From JAENVT01 sp963720775 (GTDB lineage Bacteria; Actinomycetota; Acidimicrobiia; Acidimicrobiales; Ilumatobacteraceae): DNA of 64,000 bases. Below, in pieces: positions 9,765-17,891 of this stretch; position 1 is the stretch's first letter, and each line of letters begins with the position of its first letter. Location of the stretch: contig CAVRGR010000007.1 of NCBI GenBank assembly GCA_963720775.1, positions 1 to 64,000 of the forward strand, written 5' to 3'. A program made the position numbers and the translations under genes. A model generated the notes under the pieces. It did no database searches. It worked only from the letters and a program-made list of their open reading frames with translations, and was not told the DNA's origin.

Positions 9765-10316
9765 GTGTGGAACGCGTCGGACGAAGCTCTGGTCGCCGGC
9801 CTCGGCGTCGGCGATACCGATGTGGCGCGGGTGCTGGTACGTCGCTTCCAGGGTCGCGTCTACGGCTTGGCCCTGTCGATCATCCGCGATCGCTCGGCAG
9901 CAGAGGAAGTGGCCCAGGACACCTTCGTGCGAGCTTGGCGGTATGCGGCCAGCTTCGATCCCCGCCGTGGCTCGGCCGCGGCCTGGTTGTTGGCGATAGC
10001 TCGCAACACCTCGCTCGACTACGTGAGGGCCCGTGGGCGGCGACTGGAACGCCTCCCTCTCGAGCCACTCGACGCCATCCCCGACCTGGCCGACGCCGAC
10101 CAGCTCCTCAGCCCTCACGATGCCATCGCACCCGTCGCTGCAGCAGTGCGCGCCTTGCCACAGGAACAGCGCGACACGCTGATGGCGGCGGCCTACTACG
10201 GGTTCACCACCAAGGAGATCAGCGAGGCGTGGAACGTGCCTCTTGGGACTGTGAAGACCCGCCTTCGCCTGGCGCTGTTCAAGCTCCGCGACGAGCTCGC
10301 GGAGGTGCCGTTGTGA
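9765..10316 (+). CDS. ECF sigma factor (SigK-like)
   Basis: Region 2 (RVYGLALSIIRDRSAAEEVA, then QDTFVRAWRYAASFD, SAAAWLLAIARN) and region 4 (LPQEQRDTLMAAAYYGFTTK, then EISEAWNVPLGTVKTRLRLA) are complete. From the GTG at 9765 the protein has 183 residues and its N-terminus aligns with the second SigK-like factor at 61103 (both read SDE-L-AGL-VGD). An ATG at 9699 in the same frame would add 22 unlike residues. TAGTAC ends five bases upstream of this GTG, so translation may be leaderless. The stop overlaps the anti-sigma GTG start (GTGA). Confidence 0.85.
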   Translation: MWNASDEALVAGLGVGDTDVARVLVRRFQGRVYGLALSIIRDRSAAEEVAQDTFVRAWRYAASFDPRRGSAAAWLLAIARNTSLDYVRARGRRLERLPLEPLDAIPDLADADQLLSPHDAIAPVAAAVRALPQEQRDTLMAAAYYGFTTKEISEAWNVPLGTVKTRLRLALFKLRDELAEVPL

Positions 10317-10981
10317 CGACCTTCGACTGCGCACAACTGGCCGACGCCGCACCCGAGTTGGCGCTCGGTGTGCTCCATGGACGCGAGCGCGCCGAAGCGC
10401 TCGAACATCTCGACGGGTGCAGCTCGTGCAGGCAACTCGTCACGTCGTTGTCGGGTGTCACCGATGAGCTGCTTCGCGAGTTCGCGCCGAGCGTCGAACC
10501 GTCGGCGGGGTTCGAGGATCGCGTGCTTCGAGCCATCGCCCCACCCGCACACGTCGAGCCACGTCGCTCCTGGCGACGCGGCCTTGTTGCAGCTCTGGCG
10601 GTGGCGGCATGCCTGGCGCTGTTGGTCGGGCTACTCGTTGCGCTCGCCCCGTCGACCAAGCCGGCCCTCGCCGCAGCCAAGATGCAGACAGCCGATGGTC
10701 AGGTCGTCGGGTGGATCTTCCTCGACAATCACCAGCCGACCAGGGTGCACATGACGCTTCCGGGTTGGGCCGACCAGATCCAGCGCTACGGCCAGGTCGG
10801 CGACACCTACTCGTTGCGCATCACCGAGCGGACGGGCGCCGATCGTGTGTTGCCGGTCGCGTTGGACAGCGATGCGGTGTGGAGCGCCACGCTCGACATC
10901 GATCGGAGTGCCATCCAGACGGCCGCGCTCATCGACGGACGTGGCCACATCTGGTGCCAAGCGGAGTTCGAATCCACCTAG
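10313..10981 (+). CDS. Anti-sigma factor (RskA-like)
   Basis: A 222-residue protein. The cytoplasmic N-domain carries the zinc-type anti-sigma signature in the form ELALGVLHGRERAEALEHLD followed by GCSSC. A single membrane segment (LVAALAVAACLALLVGLLVA) comes next, then an extracytoplasmic domain. That layout matches RskA regulators, which hold a SigK-type factor until a periplasmic signal triggers their proteolysis. Start and upstream stop overlap, so sigma and anti-sigma are made together. The protein may be read past the usual RskA core, since it ends QAEFEST. Confidence 0.85.
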   Translation: MTTFDCAQLADAAPELALGVLHGRERAEALEHLDGCSSCRQLVTSLSGVTDELLREFAPSVEPSAGFEDRVLRAIAPPAHVEPRRSWRRGLVAALAVAACLALLVGLLVALAPSTKPALAAAKMQTADGQVVGWIFLDNHQPTRVHMTLPGWADQIQRYGQVGDTYSLRITERTGADRVLPVALDSDAVWSATLDIDRSAIQTAALIDGRGHIWCQAEFEST

Positions 10982-11045
10982 GTGCCACGACAGGCGGCGT
11001 TCGCCCCGCGCCGCGGTTCGGCGTGGGTTGCTCCGGCTCCGTCTG

Positions 11046-11143
11046 CTTGGGCGCGGGAATACGCACGGGATTGCCGAGATCGCGCACAAAGGAGCTGCAT
11101 GGGCGGGCGGACCGAAACCATGCTTCCACAAGCGCGCCCATTG
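11046..11143 (+). repeat. 98-bp two-hairpin dispersed repeat, copy 1
   Basis: The element starts CTTGGGCGCG and ends CGCGCCCATTG. Its inner arms are CGCGCACA (positions 36-43) and TGCATGGGCG (51-60). TGGGCGCG at 3-10 can pair with 36-43, and 55-62 with 88-95, giving two tandem hairpins. Copies at 13951-14048 and, inverted, at 44716-44813 align with it over exactly 98 bases without gaps. Between copies the stems' conserved arms persist while the interior differs. By hand count it matches copy 2 at a little over half of positions. Confidence 0.7.
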
Positions 11144-11267
11144 AATCGGTCGGTCACCCGAGAACAACGCCGAGCCGGCGCGCTCCACATCCGGAGGTGG
11201 GTCCCCGCTCGAGCGCAGCGGACCTTGCCGGAAGTGCTGCGCCGGCCGCCCTGCCGCCGCCGAGCCG

Positions 11268-11294
11268 TCGTGAATCGTCAGTGACGATTCACGA
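11268..11294. promoter_or_regulatory. Perfect 27-base palindrome, possible operator
   Basis: Two 13-base arms, TCGTGAATCGTCA and TGACGATTCACGA, flank a single G. The site lies about 230 bases before the sugar-ABC ATPase remnant and galT. Length and perfect symmetry fit a dimeric repressor operator. A hairpin terminator is less likely because no T run follows on either strand. Confidence 0.5.
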
Positions 11295-11526
11295 GGGTTG
11301 CGGACACGTGCGGCACCGGGTGACCGGGTGGGCGGGTCGGGTCGGTTGCATCGGCGTCGCCAGGCGAAGAGTGTACGTTCGATGCAAGCACCATCCACCC
11401 AGAGTTCGCACCTGCCTCACGAGCCCGGTCGGAGCTCACGTCATGCGCTCGATCACAGGTCGTCACTGGCGATCCGTTGTTCAACGACAATGATGCAAGC
11501 ATGACGGAGTTGAGGAGGAGGGCGTT

Positions 11527-12010
11527 GTGGTCACGGTGACCTTCATCAAGGCCAGCAGGGTCTACCCCGGCTCGACCGTGCCGGCGGTCAACGAGCTCGA
11601 TCTGGAGATCTTCGACGGTGAGTTCCGAGGCGATGACCATGGGTGATCGCGTTGCGGTGCCGAGAGACGGCATCCTCCAGCAGTGCGCAACGCCGCGCGG
11701 GTTGTTCACCAAACCGGCCAACACGTTCGTGGCCGGGTTCATCGGTTCACCGGCGATGAACATGCTGCAGTGCACCGCGACACCCGATGGCCTGTCGTTT
11801 GCCGGGGTGACGCTGCCGATCACTGCCATCGAGGAGCTCGGCTCGGATTCGTTCGTCTACTGCACACCAACCGGTCAACCAATGGTCACACTCGTAGCTC
11901 GAACACATGGTCTCAACGCATCGAGTCCCAGCGAGACCGTGCATCTGATGCCCGATGTCGTGGGCAGGCACGTGTTCGACACCGCCAGCGGTGCCCGGCT
12001 CGAAGGCTGA
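11527..12010 (+). pseudogene. Sugar ABC transporter ATPase (UgpC/MsmK-like) with large internal deletion
   Basis: The GTG start at 11527 has a strong ribosome binding site. It opens the first 33 or so residues of a UgpC-type ATPase (FIKASRVYPGSTVPAVNELD) and stops just before Walker A. At about 11610-11618 the sequence jumps, in another frame, to EAMTMGDRVAVPRDGILQQ, the region just after the H-loop. It then runs through the C-terminal regulatory/TOBE part (ANTFVAGFIGSPAMNML) to the TGA at 12008. Walker A, Q-loop, signature and Walker B are all missing, so the product cannot hydrolyse ATP. This is a deletion, not a base slip: well over a hundred codons are gone. No permease or binding-protein genes accompany it. 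galT follows after six bases. Confidence 0.8.
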
Positions 12011-12016
12011 CCGGCT

Positions 12017-12895
12017 GTGCCCGTACGACCTGACCAGCGCATCGACCCGTACCTCGGCACCGTGGTGCACGTCGTCGGCGCGCGCCAGGCGCGCCCCAAC
12101 CTGCCGTCGACCGGCTGCCCGTTCTGCGTCGGCGGACTCGAAGCGCCCGTTCCATACGACGTCCACTGGTTCCCGAACCGGTGGCCGGCCATGGAGGGCA
12201 ATCGCTGCGAGGTGGTCCTGTACACACCGCAACACGACGCCACGCTCTGGTCACTCGGACGAGACGGTGTGCGCAAGGTCATCGATCTGTGGGCACAACG
12301 CACCGAAGCGCTCGGCCGGCGCGACGACGTCGACTTTGTCCTCGTCTTCGAGAACCGCGGCGCCGAGGTGGGGGCGACGATCGCCCACCCGCATGGTCAG
12401 ATCTACGCGTACGACCACGTCCCCAGTCGTCCGGCATCGTTGCTTGCCGCGGGCTGGAAGCCGGAAGCCGACTGCGGGGATCGGATCGTGGCGCGCGCCG
12501 GCGGGTGGATGGCGTGCGTTCCCGAGGCATCGACGTTTCCGATCGCAATCACCATCGCCCCCGAGACACAGGTTCCCGATCTCCCATCGCTCGACGACGA
12601 TGGGCGTGATGGCCTGGCCATGATGCTCGTCGATCTCTTCGCTCGACTCGACCGGCTCTACGGCCAGGCCCTGCCCTACATGATGTGGTTGAACCAGAGG
12701 CCGACCGACGGCCAGCAGTGGCCCGGGTCGTGGTTCAACATCGAGATCGTTTCGCCGTGGCGCAGCGCCGGGGTAGCCCGATTCATCGCCGCGGCTGAAG
12801 TCGCCTGCGAAGAGTTCTTCAATCCGGTGATTCCCGAGGAGCTGGCGGGGCAGTTGCGCACCTTGGCCTCGAGCAGCAACGGTCAGTCGTCGTAG
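12017..12895 (+). CDS. galT: Galactose-1-phosphate uridylyltransferase
   Basis: A 292-residue HIT-superfamily enzyme of the Leloir pathway that exchanges UMP between UDP-glucose and galactose-1-phosphate. It shows the structural zinc pair CPFC (about residue 35), FPNRWPAMEGNRCEVVLYT, and the catalytic HPHGQIYAY (about residue 134), where the second His takes the UMP. It is shorter than the E. coli enzyme, which is usual for actinobacterial homologues. It follows the broken ABC ATPase with a six-base gap, so it was probably co-transcribed with a sugar importer. Its 3' end overlaps the convergent membrane-protein gene by 13 bases. Confidence 0.85.
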   Translation: MPVRPDQRIDPYLGTVVHVVGARQARPNLPSTGCPFCVGGLEAPVPYDVHWFPNRWPAMEGNRCEVVLYTPQHDATLWSLGRDGVRKVIDLWAQRTEALGRRDDVDFVLVFENRGAEVGATIAHPHGQIYAYDHVPSRPASLLAAGWKPEADCGDRIVARAGGWMACVPEASTFPIAITIAPETQVPDLPSLDDDGRDGLAMMLVDLFARLDRLYGQALPYMMWLNQRPTDGQQWPGSWFNIEIVSPWRSAGVARFIAAAEVACEEFFNPVIPEELAGQLRTLASSSNGQSS

Positions 12896-13272
12896 CGAGC
12901 GACAGTGGTGGCGATGATGAACGGCACGTCGAGCGCGAACACCACGAGCATGCCGGTGACCACCGTCAAGGGCACGCCGCGCGTGTGATTGCGCACGAAC
13001 GCAAACTCGATCATCCCGGCGGCGATCACGTAGGCCAGCAGCGCCCATCGGCCGACGCGAACGAACGTGTTCCATGAGAACCCGGCAACCCGCGTGATCA
13101 TGACAAAGCCCACCAGCAGGAGCACTCCGGCAACGACGAGCAGCACCGAGGGCAACCCGAGCGGAGGTCGACGCGGCGCATGCGAACCCAACCACACGCC
13201 ACCCACCACGACGGCTGCCAGCGACACGGTGACGACCTCGATGGCTTTCGGGAACTCGCCGTCGGCGCTCAC
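12883..13272 (-). CDS. Small integral membrane protein, unknown function
   Basis: 129 residues from a GTG start that overlaps the stop of the upstream gene (GTGA). Four hydrophobic segments are visible: VVTVSLAAVVVGGVWLG, VLLVVAGVLLLVGFVMI, WALLAYVIAAGMIEFAF and VVTGMLVVFALDVPFII. I do not recognise a family. Translational coupling suggests it works with the membrane protein encoded just upstream. Confidence 0.65.
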   Translation of the reverse strand: MSADGEFPKAIEVVTVSLAAVVVGGVWLGSHAPRRPPLGLPSVLLVVAGVLLLVGFVMITRVAGFSWNTFVRVGRWALLAYVIAAGMIEFAFVRNHTRGVPLTVVTGMLVVFALDVPFIIATTVARYDD

Positions 13273-13862
13273 AGCGTGGCCACCCTGGTCATGATGATCA
13301 ACGTGGCGATCTGCATGACACCGGTGACGCCGGCGGTGTAGACGAAGCGCTTCATCATCCGGGCGATGATCTCCGGATCCGGCTTGGGCTTGTTCATCTC
13401 CCACAGCACGGCGATGTTGGCCGGCTCGAGGATTCCGAGGGCAACGACCGCCATGATCCCGACGACGACCATCGAGACCACGAGCCAGTTGCGCGTCGGC
13501 GCCTGCAGACCGAGGGCGCCGAGGTGGATCGCGATCTGCAACCCGGTGGCCAGGGTCATGGTGACGACCGTTGGCATGATGATGACCATCTTCGGCATGA
13601 ACTTGGCAGAGAACTCGGCGCGGGCCGGCGGCGACATCCCGCCGATGATGGGCCCGATGGCCAGGCCGACGAACAGATCGATACTCGTCCACAGCGCACC
13701 ACCGGCCACGTGGCACAGCATCAATGGCCAGAACTTGTTCGAGGCGATGGCGTAGACCACGAAGGTCAACAGCCCAGCCGCCACCGGAAGACCGGCGAGC
13801 GGCACGACCTGGACCTTCGGCCGCGCACGACCCGGTGGCGCGTCGACAGTCGATGTCTGCAT
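13269..13862 (-). CDS. Integral membrane protein, unknown function
   Basis: 197 residues. GGGAGG lies six bases upstream of the ATG at 13862. After a Pro/Arg-rich cytoplasmic start there are about four or five membrane segments, among them VAAGLLTFVVYAIASNKF, LFVGLAIGPIIGGM, MVIIMPTVVTMTLATGLQIA and VVSMVVVGIMAVVALGILE. No catalytic motif is apparent. It is coupled to the next small membrane protein by a four-base overlap, so the pair probably forms one complex. Confidence 0.7.
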   Translation of the reverse strand: MQTSTVDAPPGRARPKVQVVPLAGLPVAAGLLTFVVYAIASNKFWPLMLCHVAGGALWTSIDLFVGLAIGPIIGGMSPPARAEFSAKFMPKMVIIMPTVVTMTLATGLQIAIHLGALGLQAPTRNWLVVSMVVVGIMAVVALGILEPANIAVLWEMNKPKPDPEIIARMMKRFVYTAGVTGVMQIATLIIMTRVATL

Positions 13863-13950
13863 GGTGTCCCTCCCAAGTTCCGACGTTCCCGATGCAAGTT
13901 CTACACGGTCGGGCGCCGCTACTCCAGCACCGAGCCCCCCATCCCCCTTG

Positions 13951-14048
13951 CTTGGGCGCGTGTCCCGAAGCCCCAGTTCATCTCCTCCGCCCACACAGGC
14001 TGCATGGGCGCGAGGTTGGCAGCGCGCCTTCCGATGTCGCGCCCATTC
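13951..14048 (+). repeat. 98-bp two-hairpin dispersed repeat, copy 2
   Basis: Begins CTTGGGCGCG, has CCGCCCA at positions 37-43 and TGCATGGGCG at 51-60, and ends CGCGCCCATTC. It lies in the 206-base gap between the start of the membrane-protein gene and the end of the methyltransferase gene. By hand alignment about two thirds of its positions match the reverse complement of the copy at 44716, with no gap over 98 bases. Confidence 0.75.
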
Positions 14049-14068
14049 GGCCGCGGTGGTTGTGGGCG

Positions 14069-14686
14069 TCAGCGAGCGTGTTCGAGCTCGAAGAACACCG
14101 CATCGCACGACTGCGAGAGCCACAGTCCGGCGCCGATCTCGGTGAAGCCGCGAGCCAGCCGCGTGCGGTACCACTTGCCCGTGCGCCAGTGCACGTCGAG
14201 GTCGGTGAACGCCGGGTCGATCACCGTGTCGCGATCGGCGAGGGTCGGCACCTCGAGCAGCAGCAACCCGCGGCACGCGGCGGACAACGTGTCGATAGCC
14301 GCCGCCGCAGCGGCATCGTCGAGGTACTGCAGCACGCTCTGACACACGACCAGGTCATACTGGCGAGAGGGAGACCACTGAGCGATGTCGGCCCGCTCGT
14401 GGCCATACCGTCGGCAGGCGTGCTCACTGACATCGAGGCCCCGGTACCCGAGGCGCGGATGATCCGTCGCCAACCAGTCGCGCCAGTAGCCCTTGCCGGC
14501 ACCGACGTCGAGCACCGAGCGGATGGGGATTCGCCACCATGCCGCCATCGACACCACCCCCGCGCCGAGTTGGGCGATGCGACGTCGATCATGCACGGGC
14601 CGTCGGCCGTAGAAGCGCCGGTAGTAGGCCGCGTCGAAGCGTTGGGAATCGGGCACCCCGTCACCGTAGGCACCGCTCGACTGCAC
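14069..14686 (-). CDS. Class I SAM-dependent methyltransferase
   Basis: 205 residues with the Rossmann methyltransferase motifs: motif I VLDVGAGKGYWRDWL (about residue 60), motif II YRGLDVSEHACR, a DLVVCQSVLQYLDD region equivalent to motif IV/post-I, and LLLLEVPTLADRD. The substrate cannot be told. The N-terminal AAYYRRFYG is common in actinobacterial stand-alone methyltransferases. The start is GTG at 14686. It stands alone on the minus strand between a repeat element and the glycosyltransferase-EAL gene. Confidence 0.85.
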   Translation of the reverse strand: MQSSGAYGDGVPDSQRFDAAYYRRFYGRRPVHDRRRIAQLGAGVVSMAAWWRIPIRSVLDVGAGKGYWRDWLATDHPRLGYRGLDVSEHACRRYGHERADIAQWSPSRQYDLVVCQSVLQYLDDAAAAAAIDTLSAACRGLLLLEVPTLADRDTVIDPAFTDLDVHWRTGKWYRTRLARGFTEIGAGLWLSQSCDAVFFELEHAR

Positions 14687-14737
14687 GACGTGATCAGTCG
14701 GCGATCACGTCCCGACCGCAGTCGACCTCGAGATGAG

Positions 14738-17700
14738 TCAGGCGTTGGACACCGTGCTCGGCATGCGGTCGATCGGCACGGGGCGACCGACGAAGTAGCC
14801 CTGCCCGAGGTGCACGCCGGCGTCGCGTAGCGCGTCCCGCTCTGCCTCGGTCTCGACCCCCTCGGCGATCACCTTGCAGCCGTGCTGGTCGGCGAAGTTC
14901 ACGAGCGTCGTGACGAACGTTCGTCGGGCGGCGTCGTGCTCGATGCCGGTGACTGCGCCGCGGTGCAGCTTCAGAAACGATGGTCGCAACCGCTCGATCC
15001 GGGCGAGGCTCTCATAGCCGGCCCCTGCATCATCGATGGCGATGCGCACACCCGGAAGTTGCCCGAGCGGTCCATCGACGAGGTTCACCGTCTCCGGTGC
15101 GTCGCCGATTTCGATCACCAGTGGGCACGGCGCCTTGGCCAAGATCTCGGCGAGCTCGTCGGCCTGATTGGCAAGATCGGGCGAGACGTTCACGGCCAGC
15201 CACGTGCCGGCGGGCAGCGCGTGGGCCGACGCGAGCGCGGCGTGGGCGAGAGCCGAATCGAGCTCGACGCCGATGCCTGCGGTGCTAGCGGCGGCGAGCC
15301 CTTCCTGGGGCGATTGGCCGTCGGCGAATCGCGTCAGTGCTTCGTACCCGACGGGCTCTCCGCTGGCCAGGTCGATGATCGGCTGGAAGACCGTGAAGAA
15401 GGTGTACTCCTCGAAGACGGTCGAGTCCGAAGCGGCGGCGCCGCGGCGGAGATCGTGCGTGGGCTCGAGCGATCGGGTCGCCACGACACGGGTGCCGGAT
15501 TCCGGTGTGCCGTAGTGCAGCACCGAGGCCCAGTCGCCGATGACACCCGAAGGCGCTTGCAAAGGTCTCGCCACGGGCCTTCCACCGGCGACCGAACCTG
15601 TCCGGACCGGCTCGGGACGGTAGAGCCAACCGCGCAGCTGCACCCACAGGTCGACGAGGCTGTTGCCGATCCCGACGAACGCCACCATGGCGTACAACGC
15701 CAGCGAGAAGTTCATCGTCGCGAAGAACAGGTGCTCCCAGTGGCTGAGGTGCACGTCGACGACGACGGTGAAGAGCGCGAAGGCGATCAGGAGGCACGGG
15801 GCGAGGATGAAGGCGGCCCGAGCCGTCGTGCGGTCGCGCACCTTCGGAGTCCGCTTGAACGAGCTCTTCTCACCGGTGACGAGTTGCAAGATCGACGCAA
15901 ACGTGCCCGAAAGGTTCACGGGCAACAGGATCAGGTTGAACCCGTAGATGCGCAGCACGTCAAGCCGCTTGTATCCGCAGTAGCGCAAGTCGCTCGCCAT
16001 CATCAAGAAGTACGGCAGAGCGATCAGCGGAAGCACTGGCTTCAGCAGCCCGCTGTTGAACGGGTACGCCAGCAGGATCAGCAGGCACAGCGACGCCCAG
16101 AAGATCGACGCCATGTAGTTGACACGCAGGAACACCTCACCGAAGCGGTTCTTGTCGCCGCGGGCACGACGAGCCCGCGACTGCTCGCGCAACTTGGAGA
16201 GGATGAGCAATCCACCGTTGGCCCAGCGTTGGCGCTGGATGCAGAGCGAACCGAAGTCGGGCGGCGTGGCGCTGTAGGCCAGCCGCTCGGGGTAGTTGAG
16301 GAGCGTCCAACCGTGGATGCCGAGGTCGATGGTCGACTCGGTGTCCTCGATGACAGTGCGGTCCTGGATGTAGCGACGGATCTCCCAGTTGCCCTCGTAG
16401 TCGATCTCGACGATGTCGTCGAGCGCGCTCTTGCGCAGGATGGCGTTGGCGCCGACCCAGAAGGTCGCGTCGTAGTGCGTCATGCCCTGATGCACGATGT
16501 GCTGCAGGTCGGTGGTCGCCCCGGCGATGCGTTCGATACGGGTGGCCGAACCCGGGTACGAGCTGTACGGGGTCTGGGCAACGCCGACCTTGGCATGCCC
16601 GGTTTGCTCCAGGAGATAGAGGATGCGGACGCAGTACTCCGGCAGCAACACGCTGTCGGCGTCGAGGGTGAGCACGTAATCGGGATCGGGCACCGACAGG
16701 TCGGCGTGACCGGGTGTGCAAGGCACCAATGCCAAACCGAGCGGGGTGGCGATCTCCTGGTAGCTCCCGCCCATGAGGGCGATGTAGCTGTTGAGGTTCA
16801 TCGCCTTGTTCGCGGCGTGCGACGAGGAGACGTACCGCTTGCGTTCGAAGCTCGACAACTCGGCGCGGAACGTGGCCACGAGGCGGCGGTACAACTCGAG
16901 CAGACGATCGGTGGTGAGACTCGCGCCCTCCTGCGCCCCTGCGTTCAGTGCTTCGGCAATCGTGTCGAGGTCGCCGGCCAGCGCTCCGAGGACCTGCTCG
17001 ACGAAGAACGAGTCGGCGTGGTCGACGATCTCGTGCTGGGCTCCGAGGTCGCGCAACCAGCGTGCCGAGAACTCGTAGTGCGACGCCAGAGTGCGCATGT
17101 CATCGACCGATGGTCGTCGGTCTCCCACTTGGATCATCTCGAAGTTCTCGAGTGCATCGACGACTCGCTTCAATGGCACGGCGAGCTCTGATTCGATCTT
17201 CGCCGGAAGCGCTCGAGAGGTCTCGAGCAGCTTCCGGGCTGCGGCCGACGAGGGGTTGGGGGGATCGTCGATGAGCAGCACGACGCGCAGGTGGGGATGT
17301 TCCTGCAACGCCGCCGAAAGAAGGGTGGTGCGAATGACGCGCTCCTCCTCTTGGTACGAGGGCACGAGCACGGTGACGGTAGGGACCGATTGTGTGAAGA
17401 AGTGATCGATCGCCGCGCAAGGGGCGCGGTGATGGGCGCGGCTGCGGTAGAAGAACCCGATCCGTGTGATGAGGTAGGCCATCGCCGAGGCGGTCAACGC
17501 TGTGACTACGACCATGTAGACGAGCGCCTCGATCACCAGTCGGGCGCTCGATGCCTGCCCTTCGACGAACTGCTCGATGATCGTCAGGACGAGGTAGGCG
17601 AACCACGCGCAGATCGTGAGGACGATCGCCATTCGGCCGACCGTGATCCGCAGATCGGAAACGGGCGCGGGCACCATGGGCAGCGGTTGATCACGACGAT

Positions 17701-17758
17701 CGCTGCCCCATTGGCGTCGCGCGCCCTTTCCTGGTGTTGCCGCCCGCTTGACTCCCAT
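14738..17758 (-). CDS. Processive family 2 glycosyltransferase fused to an EAL domain
   Basis: About 1006 residues from the ATG at 17758. Two N-terminal membrane segments are followed by a cytoplasmic GT2 domain with VLVPSYQEEE, VVLLIDDPP, a helical insertion of roughly 130 residues, YVLTLDADSVLLPEY (second metal site), TVIEDTEST and QRQRWANGG, the QxxRW signature of processive polymer synthases. Four or five more membrane segments follow. The C-terminal 250 residues are an EAL domain: YEALTRF, AVNVSP, IDDAGAGYESL, AEGVET, GYFVGRPV. The usual KID motif reads KLH and the ELTE motif reads EIGD, so cyclic-di-GMP hydrolysis may be weak or lost and the domain may act as a sensor. It probably makes and exports a polysaccharide under nucleotide control. 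It is divergent from a GH18 protein gene. Confidence 0.85.
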   Translation of the reverse strand: MGVKRAATPGKGARRQWGSDRRDQPLPMVPAPVSDLRITVGRMAIVLTICAWFAYLVLTIIEQFVEGQASSARLVIEALVYMVVVTALTASAMAYLITRIGFFYRSRAHHRAPCAAIDHFFTQSVPTVTVLVPSYQEEERVIRTTLLSAALQEHPHLRVVLLIDDPPNPSSAAARKLLETSRALPAKIESELAVPLKRVVDALENFEMIQVGDRRPSVDDMRTLASHYEFSARWLRDLGAQHEIVDHADSFFVEQVLGALAGDLDTIAEALNAGAQEGASLTTDRLLELYRRLVATFRAELSSFERKRYVSSSHAANKAMNLNSYIALMGGSYQEIATPLGLALVPCTPGHADLSVPDPDYVLTLDADSVLLPEYCVRILYLLEQTGHAKVGVAQTPYSSYPGSATRIERIAGATTDLQHIVHQGMTHYDATFWVGANAILRKSALDDIVEIDYEGNWEIRRYIQDRTVIEDTESTIDLGIHGWTLLNYPERLAYSATPPDFGSLCIQRQRWANGGLLILSKLREQSRARRARGDKNRFGEVFLRVNYMASIFWASLCLLILLAYPFNSGLLKPVLPLIALPYFLMMASDLRYCGYKRLDVLRIYGFNLILLPVNLSGTFASILQLVTGEKSSFKRTPKVRDRTTARAAFILAPCLLIAFALFTVVVDVHLSHWEHLFFATMNFSLALYAMVAFVGIGNSLVDLWVQLRGWLYRPEPVRTGSVAGGRPVARPLQAPSGVIGDWASVLHYGTPESGTRVVATRSLEPTHDLRRGAAASDSTVFEEYTFFTVFQPIIDLASGEPVGYEALTRFADGQSPQEGLAAASTAGIGVELDSALAHAALASAHALPAGTWLAVNVSPDLANQADELAEILAKAPCPLVIEIGDAPETVNLVDGPLGQLPGVRIAIDDAGAGYESLARIERLRPSFLKLHRGAVTGIEHDAARRTFVTTLVNFADQHGCKVIAEGVETEAERDALRDAGVHLGQGYFVGRPVPIDRMPSTVSNA

Positions 17759-17891
17759 CGATCTAGGTATCGGCGCATTTGCAAGAACTCGTGAGCGGCA
17801 ATTCAAGAGACGCTCAGGTTCGTGCGGCGATCGACCGATGACTGAGGGTGGATCTGGACTGCGCGGAACGCAGTTGGCGGGGAGCGCGATC

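Larger units (their letters stand above)
10982..11526 (+). other. Gene-free region with a repeat and a palindrome
   Basis: No frame here has coding character I can support. The stretch holds a 98-bp two-hairpin repeat (11046-11143), a perfect 27-base palindrome (11268-11294) and, at its right end, a strong ribosome binding site (GAGGAGGAGGG at about 11513-11523) for the truncated ABC ATPase gene. Confidence 0.6.
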
